A DNA stretch of 64,000 nucleotides from Cryptomeria japonica. Lineage: Eukaryota > Streptophyta > Pinopsida > Cupressales > Cupressaceae. This document shows, piece by piece, positions 33,087-44,631 of the stretch; the first letter of the stretch is position 1, and the number at the start of each line of letters is the position of its first letter. The DNA is taken from assembly GCF_030272615.1 (NCBI RefSeq), contig NC_081413.1, forward strand, positions 722,825,649 through 722,889,648. The letters run 5' to 3'. The position numbers and the translations under genes are program-made. The notes beneath the pieces are model-generated. The model worked only from the letters and a program-made list of their open reading frames with translations. It did no database searches and was not told the DNA's origin.

Positions 33087-33880
33087 TTAATAGTCTTTCA
33101 AGCCTTCTAAAAACATGTAAGCCTGCCTTCTCTGGGATAGGTTGGGGACCGTTACTGATAGGTTTTGGAATTGGTCGATATAGTCTTCAATGGTTCCTGA
33201 TTGCTTAAGGTGGGTTAACTCTTGGAATTTCCATTCTGAGTCCTTCTGATCAAACCGACTGATGAGTTTTTGAGTAAACTCACTATAGGTGGAGATATTT
33301 TTGTGGCCTAGGGTAATGAGACCATTATGCCACCAATTATGGGCTGCTCCGGTTAAATGGAGTATGGCAAACTTTATAGCATCTCCTTCGGTCATGGGGC
33401 TATATGAAAGGTATGTATCTAGTTTTTGGACCCGATATCCTTCCCTGACCCATCAAAGCATGGTAGGGACATTTTGTTAACTTTAGCTTTGAGGTCTTTA
33501 CCCATATGCTTCCTCCTTCTACCTTCATTAGTCTTGGACTCACAGAAGTCCCTGAAGGAAACCACCCTCTGAACTTCCGGCTCTAATCTAGCATAAATTT
33601 GGGTGATTTCTTCCACCCCAAGTGTGGCTTGCTCCTCTTCGTCTCCCATATGTTCTTCTCTTGGAAGAAACTTGGGAATTGTTTGTCTAGAACTTTGAGG
33701 AGATCGTTCGTTATCGGCGTGATTAGAGTGCGTCTCTCTTCTAGGGTTTGGAATATCTCTATTGATGCTGTTTGTACTTTGGAGGATTAATTGGCTCATT
33801 CTTTCGAATTTCTCATTGGTTTGCTCTATGAAAGTCTGAAGTTGTTTGGCTAATTGATCGACCATTGCTTTCGTGCCTTT
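33087..33880 (-). pseudogene. Element C gag
   Basis: Starting MVDQLAKQLQTFIEQTNEKF at 33865, two frames (33865-33419 and 33395-33087) give a capsid with LHLTGAAHNWWHNGLITLGH and FTQKLISRFDQKDSEWKFQE then LTHLKQSGTIEDYIDQF, a textbook retrotrans_gag pattern. A frameshift lies near 33,400-33,430. Confidence 0.9.
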
Positions 33881-33937
33881 CTTCCTCTAATATGTGATCA
33901 TAAACTAAGACTCCCTTCCACAGGTTGGCAGGATTAT

Positions 33938-33949
33938 GCTCTAATACCA
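33938..33949 (-). other. Element C primer binding site (initiator Met type)
   Basis: The minus strand reads TGGTATTAGAGC one base after the LTR edge. The initiator-Met-type site is TGGTATCAGAGC, so one base differs (C to T). Confidence 0.9.
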
Positions 33950-33950
33950 C

Positions 33951-35303
33951 TGTAATGTCCCTACTAGTTAGAGATCACTTTCTTGCAAAACAGACTGTTA
34001 GAATGCAACAAAATATATATTACTAATCTAATTTGCAATTAAACTCCAATTACTTAATTAAAACTAATCTCAATTCTTAGGTAATAAAAAGGATACGAAT
34101 GAAGTATTGGTATATGTCCTTAGGCGGTTGTACTGCCCGCCTTCTTGGAACCCATCATGGTTCCAAGCCTTACCAAGGAAATCGACGGATAAGTCGATTC
34201 TCGTCTTGGATGAAACATCTTACATCCAAGCCTACCAAGAAAGATCGTCATATATGATCAATTCCTTACCTTAGTCTACCAGAGAGGACCGGCAAGATCT
34301 GTCTCTTCTTGGGTGAGATTCCAACACCCAAGCCTTTAACATATATGCATATGAGTACTTAGTATATATTGCCTACTAGGGATTATCATAATCTTGAATT
34401 AGGCTAAGGGGATCTTCTCCCAATAGCCTCCATCACATAGCCAAATTATTGTTATTCATATAACAGTTTATATTTCATTATCATTTTTAATTTATAATTC
34501 CTGCCTGCCTCTACATATTCTTTAATTACTATTTTTGATCCTACATACATACATATATATATGTGTGTGTGGATACACACACGTACATATATTTGTATAT
34601 ATACATGAGACACTATTACGAAAAAACTCTGTCAAAGTGATTGGTATACTATCACATACGACAGAACCATCATAAATATATATGTGTGTGTGTGGCACAC
34701 ACGTCCACACACATATATATCCCTGTGGCGTGTGTATCAACCGCTTACCTGTTCCGTAGTCTGCAGCCTCTCTTCCTCCCGTTTGCTCTTCCTCCGTCCT
34801 CCCCCTTTGCTCTGCGGTTATCTTACTTTATACCTCGTGGAGGGGAAGGGTTGTGTCCCACCACGGGGTCCCTTCCGCGGGAAGGGGTGTGACGGTGGTC
34901 GCAGCCCAGGCTACGACTCCTGTCCCACCACTTCCCGAGGGGGGTAACCGTGGCGTTAACTCTTCCCTTTTTATATCACAATTCCATTTAATATAATTAA
35001 CATTATACAATAAACTTAACTTATATAATATCTCAATTCCATTTAATAATTAACATTATTTAATTATTTAATAATCCATTTCTACACCATTTAATATATT
35101 AAATATATATTAACATTATTTAATCATTTATTTCTTATATTAACCTTATTTAATATATTAACATTATTTAATAATTTAACATTATTTTAATAATTGATTT
35201 CTTCATTTTATATATTTCTACTGGACTCAGTAATATATGCTATTATCATTACTGGTGTATTTTATAAGATTTACATCAGGTGATATCGTAGAGGGTTATC
35301 ACA
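33951..35303 (-). mobile_element. Element C 5' LTR
   Basis: This 1,353-bp LTR is homologous to 28087-29409. It differs by scattered transitions, a ~22-bp deletion in the TTGGATG...CATCCAAG region near 34270 and a ~50-bp partial duplication near 34985-35040. The shorter TG/CA microsatellite lies at about 34550-34590. Confidence 0.9.
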
Positions 35304-35813
35304 GTTTGCGATTTGATTGAAGGATTTGAGGCCTTCAATATCCAGAGCATTCCTAGAAGTCAGAACAAGCTTGCTGATAGGCTTGCAGCAGTTGGTGCTC
35401 AATTCGACATACCAACGCATGTTGCAAGTGAGAAGGAGCAACACATCAGGCTTGTTGTGAGGCCTGCTGTCCCAGACAATCAAGTGAATTGGCAAGTGTT
35501 TGAAAGCGATCAGTAGATCGTCAACTTCTTGCAAAATGAAGCAGAGTTTTTTGCTAAAAATCAGCCTATGTTGCAAGATCAGTATGGAGATCAAATCATG
35601 CAGCTCAACTCCAACAAGTTGCCTAAAGGTCTAGTTACCTTGGAAGGCATTTTCAACTCGAATGATTAGTTGAAGAAGAAGATGAACTTGGCTGCAAAGA
35701 GGGCCGATTACAAGCCAGTTGCTATCGTTGAAGGTAGGTCCTTAAACTTGGGCAAGGTGTGCTCCTAAACCGAGCAAGAGGCCTTTGTTGAGCTTTGCCA
35801 AGAGTATGATGAC
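35304..35813 (+). pseudogene. Element B extra RNase H, second part, and linker
   Basis: After the GTTTG duplication the frame resumes with FEAFNIQSIPRSQNKLADRL, which supplies the last catalytic Asp (NKLADRLA). A linker follows (VNWQVFESDQ, a stop at 35515, then LPKGLVTLEGIF), matching element A's linker (FQVFEDDKHI..., FIPKGMIELERIF). Confidence 0.8.
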
Positions 35814-36842
35814 ATGGTTGCTTGGACCTATGAAGACTTGAAGGGCTTTGACCCTAGCTTATCCCAGCATACCATAGAGCTAAACCTAGATGCAAAGCCA
35901 ATTAGGCAAAAGCAAAGGCCAATAAATCCCAAAATTGAGCCACTAATGAGGAAGGAGTTGACCAAGCTCATAGAAGCCAATATCATCTTCCCTATCAAGC
36001 ACTCCTCTTGGGTGGCCAACCTTGTCCTTGTAAGGAAGAAGAATGGAGAGATTAGACTATGTGTAGACTTTAGGGATCTCAATAGAGCCTCCCTTAAAGA
36101 TCACTATCCCCTTCCCTCTATGGAGCAGATTCTCCAAAAGGTCAGTGGCTCAGAAAGATTTTCATTCTTGGATGGGTATTTAGGCTACAATCAGATCTTG
36201 GTCCAAGAATCAGACCAATACAAGACTGCGTTTACTACTAAGTGGGGTACCTATGCCTATTGTAAAATGCCCTTTGGGCTAACCAATGCAGGTGCCACAT
36301 TCCAAAGAGCGATGGACATGGATTTCAAGGGTGTATTAACAAAGTTTGTGCTTGTATACCTTGATGACATAACTGTTTATTTGAAGCATGCAGTTGACCA
36401 TCTTGGTCATCTTGAGCAGGTGTTCATGAAATGCAGGGAGTATGGTGTGTCTTTGAACCCTAGCAAGTGCATATTTGCTACTAATCAAGGAAGATTGCTA
36501 GGACACATCGTATCCAAGGAGGGTTTGACCATTGATCCAGAGCAAGTGGAGGCTATTCTTTCTCTTCCACTCCTTAGTCACAAGAAAGGATTGCAAAGTT
36601 TCCTTGGTAGGATCAACTTTGTGAGGAGGTTCATTCCCAACCTTGCCACCATGGTAAAACCCCTCACTTCCATGTTGAAGAAAAGCTTGGCTTTCTGTTG
36701 GACCAAAGAGGGAAGGGTCGGTTTTGAAGAGATCAAACAGGCAATTGCTCAGGCCCCTACCCTTGTCAATCCTAATTACGAAAGGGATTTTATCCTCTAT
36801 ACCTTCGGAGGAGAATCCAGTATCTCAGCTGTCCTAACATAG
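35814..36842 (+). pseudogene. Element B reverse transcriptase
   Basis: The frame carries WTYEDLKGFDPSLSQHTIEL, then ELTKLIEANIIFPIKHSSWV, RLCVDFRDLNRA, the YLDD active site in LVYLDDITVY and FLGRINFVRRFIPNL. It ends in the start of the downstream RNase H (LYTFGGESSISAVLT, where the DAS Asp is missing) and stops at 36840. It is closely parallel to element A's RT. Confidence 0.9.
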
Positions 36843-37496
36843 CTGAACGACGACAGGTTGGAGCAACCTATTGCTTTCTTTAGTGAGGGGCTAAAGGACT
36901 ATGAGCTTAGATATAGCTATGTAGAGAAGCAGGTCCTCACTGTTGTGAGGGCATTAAAAAAGTTCAGACACATGTTGTCCAACAACAGGATCCAGCTCTT
37001 AGTTCCACATGCAAGTGTCAAGGATTTCCTTCTAAACAAGGATATCAGTGAGAAAAGGGCTGGGTGGATAACCAAGGTCATGGAGTATGACATCAACCTC
37101 AAAATCACCAAGCTTGTAAGAGGCAGGGACCTATGTGAACAGCTTGTCTCATCTTCTGAGACTACTTCAAAGGTCGCCCTTGTGTTACAAGAAGATCAAC
37201 CAACTAACAACAACACTCAATTAAGTTGGGTAAGTAACATGACCACCTTCTTAATGGGAGGTAGATACCCCCAAGGTCTGGACTGGACCAAAAGAAGACA
37301 CTTCAGGTTGCAGTCCATTCCCTATACCCTAGTGAATGGCACTCTTTTCTGAAAAGACTCCAATGGAGTCTTACTAAGATGCATTGAGCAAAACCAAGTC
37401 AGCAGACTGTTAGAAGAATTTCATGATGGCTCTTTAGGGGACCACTTCTCTGCAAGGACTATGGCTATCAAAATAATGAGGGCTGGTTATTACTAG
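36843..37496 (+). pseudogene. Element B degenerate RNase H and integrase zinc region
   Basis: The frame EQPIAFFSEGLKDYELRYSY then VEKQVLTVVRALKKFRHML keeps the Glu, while the Asp of the TDH motif is replaced (LLVPHASVKDFL). The end RGRDLCEQL lacks the usual AD pair. The integrase zinc region follows (FHDGSLGDHF) up to GYY and a TAG stop at 37494-37496, at the same place as the stop in element A. Confidence 0.8.
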
Positions 37497-38470
37497 CCAT
37501 CCTTATTCAGTGACTCACATAGATGGGTGAAGGACTGCAAGAAATGTGCTCTCTTCTCTGGGAAGCAAAGATTAGCTGCCCTACCTCTTCATCCCATCCA
37601 AGCAGATCAATCGTTCGCCCAATGGGGTTTAGACTTCATTGGCATGATAAACCCACTTTCTAGTGCTGGTTATAAGTGGATCTTCGTCGCAACAGATTAC
37701 TTCACTAGGTGGACAGAGGCAGTTGCATTGAGGGATGCCACTGAGGCCTCAGTGTTGGAATTCCTTGAGGGAATTGTGACAAGATTCGGTGTCCCCTCCA
37801 CCATCATATCAGACAACGCCAGGGCATTTGTTGGAACCCAAATCAGTTCTTGGGCAATTAAGCATGGTGTATACTTGAAGACATCATCCAACTATTACCC
37901 TCAGGGTAACGGCTTGGCTGAATCTTCCAACAAGAACCTCATCAGGATAGTTAAAAGGACAATCAAAGACAATCAGAGGGCATGGCATATTAAGTTGAAG
38001 ACAACCTTATGGGCTGACAGGATCACACTTAAGAGGGCGATTGGTAACTCCCCTTTCATGCTAGTATATGGGAAGGAAGCAAGACTCCCAACTTCCATAG
38101 AGTTACCCTCTCTTGAACTAGCACATCAGCTGGAATTGATAGAAAATGATGCCATGACAATAAGGCTAGCAAAGCTGATGGAGCACGAGGAGGTTAGAAG
38201 TCAGGCTATGCATACACTTGAGACTCATCAAGGGCAGGTAAAGAAAGTTTTTGACAAAAAGGCAACTAATAGGGTCTTCAAAGAGGGAGATCTAGTTCTC
38301 AAGTGGGACGCAGATAGAGCCAAAGCTGGGCGACACTCCAAATTTGATGCTATTTGAAGTGGCCCATATGTCATCACTAGTTGCAAGGAGGCCAATGCAT
38401 TTCATCTCTCTAGGCTTGATGGCGAAGTTCTTCCAATCCTAGTTAATGGGATTCATCTCAAGTCCTGCTT
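37497..38470 (+). pseudogene. Element B integrase
   Basis: The C-x2-C of the zinc domain is CKKCALF. Core residues are kept: GLDFIGMINP (Asp), IISDNARAFVGTQ (Asp) and GNGLAESSNKNLIR (Glu). The C-terminus has FKEGDLVLKWDADRAKAG, a stop at 38355, then GPYVITSCKEANAFHLSRL and VNGIHLKSCF. It would insert the element's DNA. Apart from the stops the catalytic triad is complete, unlike in element A. Confidence 0.9.
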
Positions 38471-38704
38471 CTCAAGGGGGTGTTGATGACGATGTAAATA
38501 TTAGACTAGAAGTTGTGTTGCTTTCATAAGTGCTTATGCACATGCCACATTCTCCTTAAGAGGGTGTGTGCTCTAGTTTCCATTTTTCCTCCAAGTGATG
38601 GCACACACATGTTTTGGTCTTTCAACGACTCAGCGCCCAATGGATGCTTAAGGTTTCTGGACTTCATGCTTAGCAAGGAAGCATCCGATAGAAATCGCCA
38701 AAAA
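38471..38704 (+). mobile_element. Polypurine tract and start of element B 3' LTR, truncated
   Basis: CTCAAGGGGG (38471-38480) is followed by TGTTGATGACGATGTAAATA. TGTTGATG is the exact inverted partner of CATCAACA, the edge seen at 10559-10550 (minus) and 49331, and near-identical to CGTCAACA at 25477. So this looks like a 3' LTR start, cut after 224 bp by D's 3' LTR. No other use of the stretch is seen. Confidence 0.6.
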
Positions 38705-38859
38705 TGTTGTCATTTTATGACACCCTTGGTCCATCAGTGAGAATTGATCAGAGATATGTTCCATGGACCAGCGCGGCCCCAGTTGATCAAGGAGAGAAGA
38801 ATCATGAAGTGTGAAGTGTTGCCTTGTCCGGAGGAAGTTCCTCCCTTGGCCTTTTCTTC

Positions 38860-39380
38860 TTCCCCGGAACTTCGGAATGCCGAAGTTCTTTGCTCTTTGC
38901 CCTTGTCTCTTTCCTTCTTCCTTTTCCAGAACTCCGGAACCTCGAGGTTTCGAAATTCTTTGCCTTAGCCGCTTTCTTTCCCTCTTCGGAACCCTGAGGT
39001 TCTGAAGTTTCCTTCCTTCCCTTGGCTTTTCTCCAGTTTGTTCGGAACTTCGTCCCTTTTCTCTTTTCCCCCTTTGAAACTCCGGAACCCCGAGGTTTCG
39101 AAGTTCCTAGCTTTCCTTTCCTTCGCCTCTTCTCTTAAGTTTTTCCTTTGCTCAGAACTTCGGAACCCCGAGGTTCCGAAGTTCCCCTTCTCTCTTTAGT
39201 GCTTTCCCTCTATCCCGGAACTCCAGAACCCCGAGGTTTCGAACTTCCTTTGCGCAATTCCCCAAAACTTCGGAACCCCAAGGTTCTGAAGTTCCCTTCC
39301 ATTGCATTTCCCGAAACTCCGAGGTTCCGAAGTTCTTCCCTTGTCCTCTCACTTCGGGAGTCCGAGCTTCCTAAGTCTTC
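38860..39380. repeat. Palindromic repeats in element D 3' LTR
   Basis: About eight units of the same palindrome as at 16150-16560. The best copy, 39156-39183, has 12-bp perfect arms (AACTTCGGAACC, loop CCGA, GGTTCCGAAGTT). The copy number differs from the 5' LTR, so the array expands or contracts. Confidence 0.85.
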
Positions 39381-40657
39381 GGGATTCCTTCCGACTGGCG
39401 ACACTTCCGGATGGTATGATCAACACTCAAGGCTTTTAATGCTCCGACAGTTTTTGTGGCTTGTGCACTTTCTTTTATGGCACCACAAGGGTGCATTAAA
39501 TGTTTTTGGCAGGATTTTCATCAGGGAGGTACGGAGCCATGCTTGGTGACTTGTGTCATGACTGTATACTCTGACTTTGGAATGTCAGTCAATCCACCTT
39601 CCTCAGAATTGCCTTTGGAGGTATGGCTAGGTTGCTTGCATGTACAAGTCAAGTGCATGCACTTCCCTGCACTTCCAGACTGACATGCAAGGGTCATGAT
39701 CACCATTTTAACCATTTTTCTATATAAGGCTGTTGTGCCTCATTGTAAAGGGTTCTCTCCCTGCTGCCTTGAGCTTTCCTATGCTCTTTCTCTTCTCTTG
39801 AAGGATTGTAACTGTTACCTATTTTTCGCTTCGAGCTGGAAAATAGGTTAAGTTATGTGTGATGTCCCCTTCTAGCTAGTGACATCATGCTAGCCAATGA
39901 TTAGCCTATTATTGGACCCTCGTAGGCTAATGTGGATGGTTAGAGGGTCTTTTGAGGATTGATTCTTCTCCAACATTCAAGGAATTGGCCTTTGTTCGAT
40001 ATCATTTGGACTCCATTTGCCATACTTACTATGTATAGTAAGTCAGGGGTAATAGAGATGGACCCTTTCTATTTTTAGAAAGTGTGTTTGGTCACATGGG
40101 GAATTATGAGGAGAGATTCCTATTTCAAACGGCATAGCAATTTGACAAGTATTTCAAGAGATATTAAAGTTTAAGTGACTTAAGTGATTTATTTAAATAT
40201 TTTAATGTTATTATAAAATTATAAAGTAACTTATAATAATAAAGTCACTTTAATATTATAAGGTGCAAATATAAGAATATCTTTTATCCCACATTGGGAA
40301 GAAAAGTAAGTGAGCTCCTACAAGGAAAGAATAAATTAACATGAGAGGTTCTTTCTTATCATCGGATTATTGTCAATTGCATTTGATATGAAATTGGGAG
40401 AAGAAGCCAAGGGTTTCTGATTTCAGTTAGCCATTGGAGAGCGTCAATTCTTCAGTGTTGCAACCATTTGAGGTGGTGAAATATCCACTGAATTTGACGT
40501 TTCAGGAGAGCTTCACTCTGGAGTTCTATTTGTGCTTAAAGTAAAGGAATAACAGAAAGGGTTTGAAGAATATTGAGGACTATCGAGTGTAGACCTGAAA
40601 ATTCATTGGGAGCCATTAGTAATCGTTCTTTTTAAAGTTTGTTCTTGCTGCTACAGT

Positions 40658-40723
40658 ATGCGTGAATAGTGCGCATGAACAGTACCCGTGAACAGTGCGC
40701 ATGAACAGTGCGCGTGAACAGTG
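40658..40723. repeat. 13-bp tandem repeat GCGCRTGAACAGT
   Basis: Five consecutive units: TGCGTGAATAGT, GCGCATGAACAGT, ACCCGTGAACAGT, GCGCATGAACAGT and GCGCGTGAACAGT. It is GC-rich within AT-rich surroundings. Similar GTGAACAGT strings occur in many plant repeats. Confidence 0.85.
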
Positions 40724-43700
40724 CCGCGCTATAGTATTTGTGCTTGATTCCGATTGCAACTTTCATCTCCATCATTGAGCATCACTATTATTAGGTTCCT
40801 CTTGCAACTATTAGAAGTTAGTATTGAAATCTTAGGCATATAATTTTGCTGTTGTAAGTGATAACTTAGAATCAGATTTGGCATTGCTGTAGTCTTTTTG
40901 TAAGCCAATTAGTCTTGGCAAATCCATAGCAGCATTGTACTTAGGAATGAATTCAATAAAGAAGATATATGTTGCATACCATTTGTTTGACGAAATGTCC
41001 TTTTAATAGCATATATGATCAGCATAATAGTTGCATGCCAGTTGTTTGTCGAAAAATCAGTTGGCTGTAGGTATGCATTCCATATCTAGTTTTCATGTAT
41101 ATGCATTGAAAATACCAAAAAGAACTGCACTCGCATACTAGTTCATTGTAAGAGGTATTGTCAATATCATTTGTGAACATCCTAAATTTCTTGGCAACTT
41201 TCAAAGTATATCAAACAATCTGAAATACAAAAATCAGAATAGAGAAAGACAGCATACAAAGTGTTTGACAATATTCCTTGAGCCAAAATCAGTCAGTTTG
41301 GGCAAGGGATAATTACATTATGCTTGTTTTTACAAAATGGAACAAGTACATATTACTTCTTCTATATTGCATTCCAACTGCACTAAGGAAGAATCAATTA
41401 AAGATTACATTTCAATACTTCTACTTCGTAGCAGCAAAAGAGAGAGACATCTCATCCAAAAAAGGAAGTATTTTTATTATAATCAAACACATGCGTCTCA
41501 CACAAAGAGCCGTGAGACTAGCTATACACAACTGGTGCAAGAAAGAAATACATAGGCATGTATGCATGAGTATAAAAGAAAAGAGAGAATGTTGAGAGTG
41601 GAACGAGTCATTGCCTGAATGACTGGTACGGTTGGAGTAGCCTCGATGATTGCCTTTGTATTGTTGCTTCGTCCTTGTCTGTGTCTATCTTCTGGTATCT
41701 GCAAAAGAGTTAAATATACAATGAGTTAGAACATTTTGTTCTAAGCAATCGCTGATTACATTCCTAACATGTATACTAACACATGCATGTATATGTAGTC
41801 CCTACATGCATCAGATGCATATAATTATAATTAGCATCGCAGAGGAGTCTCAAAAGGGGAAACATCAGATCAGAAGAAATCAAGAAAATCATCATACATA
41901 GGCATATTTTTATCTAATATGTTTATTTCGTGCGCAGCTACAAATCTGATCATGTTCATTTTCAGCATGTGGGGTGAAATGTTCTCCCACAAGGGTTGAG
42001 CCCAGCATGCTACAGGTTAGCAAATGAACTATAAGGGGACAAGCGAATCAGGCTGGTATAAATTTCAAAATAATGGAATCACAATGAAATAATGCTTTCA
42101 TTCCCAATATGCATACTGGGCAAAGACAGTCATCTTAGCAACAAGGGGGTGACATTGAAGTTTAAATCATGCTACAGTAAGGTGATTGCATTTAACAGTA
42201 CCATTTGATATCAAAGGACAATCGCATTCACCTTTATGATTGAGATCACCTTGAAAACAGAGAAGCAACATAAGAAATATGACAAACTTTTTTTAGTCAA
42301 GGGATCAAGGCCATGACTTCATAACAATGTTGTAAGAGTATACAACAAATGCAGTATCAACACTAATCAGTAGCCTTACTCAAGAAAACTCCAAGATCCA
42401 TGAAGTGCAGTGAAGGCAAAGGGACAAAGTCTGTGTATAAGGAATCAATGCTAGTAAAGACAGTAGTGTACCCTATTTGAGGGCAAAGGATAGCCTAGGG
42501 ATTGTTTGCACAGTCCATAACCTGATCAGATGCAGCAGTTCAAGATTCAAAGCAGAATTGTCAAACCCTATTGTAGTGTTTGAGGGTGAAAGAGTAGTTA
42601 ATAATTCGATCTTTAGACATTATCACAGACTCTAAATTATCAAGTGAACAAAGGACGGAATGAAATTCCAAACAATGGCAAATTCGTCAGCTCTTTGCTC
42701 ATCAGACATCATAGCACAATGACAGAAGAGTACAGTCTAGGGTAAGGATGAGTTAAGAGCCAAATCACGATGAAGAAAGACCCGAGATTAAAGGACAGTC
42801 TCAGTGGCAACATTGGATAGTGATTTTTATCAGTCTGATGTGTTGTTATCTGGTCATCAATAACAACAAAATGAAGATAGCAACTTCATGAGTAGTTGTG
42901 ATAGTTCCGAGGTCACCAAAGATTAGTTCAAATGGTGAAATTTTCTCCAAAAACGCAGTGATAATTATGGCAGTATTGGAGCAACTTGAGGACTGATCAT
43001 AATATTATAGTTATGATGGAGGCTATTCTCAGTGACAGTCTGTATCATGAAAAGCAGAGACATGCAGATGAAATAATTACAAAAGTAGTCCCAGCCATTA
43101 AGGGGGCTGGTTTTATATCTAATGGAGCAGATTCGCAGCCCAAGTAATGGCAATTTGTGGCCGCCAAAAGAGCACAAGAACGCACAGAAACAAAAATCAC
43201 ATGCAATGATATGTATGGCACTGGTTTTCAAGCACATTTTCCAGTTCGAATGATCACAGATATGCAAGGAGAAAAAAAACTACAGCAATGCCATATCATT
43301 ACTTTTTTTTCCCTTTTCTTTCCAAGTAAGGTACAAAAAATCGATTGTTTGTGCAAAGAGTTTTGTGCACCTGAAGCGGCTGATAGCGGAATGACAGGCC
43401 TGCAAATTTTTCCAGGAAAACTCAGTTTTGACTCTCGGGGTTTGAGCCCTCATGACAGAATCCTTTCATTTTTCGTTTATTTCAAAACCCCTTCTGGATG
43501 CTTTTCAGATTTTCCAGAATGGCGGTGCTTCAAATCAGAAAGAGAAAACACGCAGAAAATATGCATCAAAATTAGTCAAGGTCATGGCCTCAGAGGCCTG
43601 AAATCACATTCAATTGAGAAGGATGGAGGTCGAAATATGGGTTTAGAAAATAAATCATCTTACCACACATTTTGTACAGAAAAATCCATATGATAGTACT

Positions 43701-43974
43701 CAGAATCATGCCTAGCACACAGCAAATTGCCCAAAATTCCTTCTTTTCGTGCCCAGTTCAAACCCTAGCATGGCGTGGAGTTTCCAGCGACAAAAGATGA
43801 AAGTATCGAATGCCAAAGAGATGAAGATTATAATGAGCCTTTTAGGGTTTATTTTCCCTATATTGTCATTGATTCATAGGAGCATTTTTTGTTTGCCTTG
43901 TTCTTTTTATTTTTCCTCAAACTTCATCCCCCGTGAAAAGTAGGGGTGGCTATGCAATGCTTTGCATCTCTAAC

Positions 43975-44385
43975 AAAAAAATATCTATTAAGTGATCTAT
44001 CATTTATCACTTGATAATATTTTCTTAATAATTAATACTTATTAAGTGATAAATGATAGATCACTTAATAGATATTATTTTTTAAGAAAATATAACATAT
44101 GCATTTTTTTTTTTTTTAATAAATTACTTGTTAAAGTGGAGTTTTAAATTGTCACTTTAATAAATAACTTTATTATTTTTATATTTATTAAATGCTTTAG
44201 CTTGAAATGTAATAGATGTAAGTAATAAAAATATTTAATAAAGTGATTTATAAATTATCACTTTATTAAATATCTTTCTTATTTATATAAAAAGTTGACT
44301 TAAAATATAAAAATGATTAAAAAAGGTATTTATTAAAGTGGTGTTTTATAAATCACTTTATTAAATTTTTTTTTCTTTCATTTAT
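43975..44385. repeat. Cluster of AT-rich hairpins sharing TTAAAGTGAT
   Basis: A perfect 32-bp inverted repeat (43981-44012 and 44044-44075, 31-base loop) is followed by three weaker palindromes of the same theme: TTAAAGTG/CACTTTAA (about 44132-44162), AATAAAGTGAT/ATCACTTTATT (about 44237-44270) and TTAAAGTG/CACTTTATT (about 44334-44366). Related strings occur at about 40180-40255. It could be MITE-derived or a hairpin RNA source. Confidence 0.75.
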
Positions 44386-44624
44386 TGATAGAGTCAAAGA
44401 GAGATTTTTTGCATTAATGAAGGCTTGCAGGCATGTTAGGAGATATTTTGGGATCATTTATGATGCATTTAGGAGCTTTTATGGTAGCAGCATGAGCTGG
44501 CTTGACTTTTGCTCAAGTATGTTCCCTTTCAGACCTGTTTTAGGGCCTGAAAAGTGGGCTTTATGTTTATGCTTGTCCAAGAGGAGGTGGATTATTTTAT
44601 TCATTATCTGCCTTTTGTAAAAGC

Positions 44625-44631
44625 ATATATA
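44625..44631 (+). promoter_or_regulatory. TATA-like box in element E
   Basis: AAGCATATATACTGCAGGAC lies about 700 bp before E's 3' edge. D's TATA box lies ~670 bp before its edge. Inference from position. Confidence 0.4.

Larger units (their letters stand above)
28087..35303 (-). mobile_element. Chromovirus-type Ty3/gypsy element C
   Basis: LTRs lie at 28087-29409 and 33951-35303, each TGTAATG...TATCACA on the plus strand. GTTTG flanks both sides (28082-28086 and 35304-35308). The minus-strand order is 5' LTR, primer site, gag, protease, RT, RNase H, integrase, a chromodomain-like tail, polypurine tract and 3' LTR. LTR copies differ at roughly 8 of the first 150 bases, mostly transitions, plus indels (1,323 versus 1,353 bp). 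It is inserted in element B's RNase H. Frames are broken, so it is inactive. Confidence 0.95.

Noticed and set aside
43157-43693. 178-codon ORF inside element E
   Set aside because: Composition and lack of motifs fit chance; E otherwise shows no coding signal.
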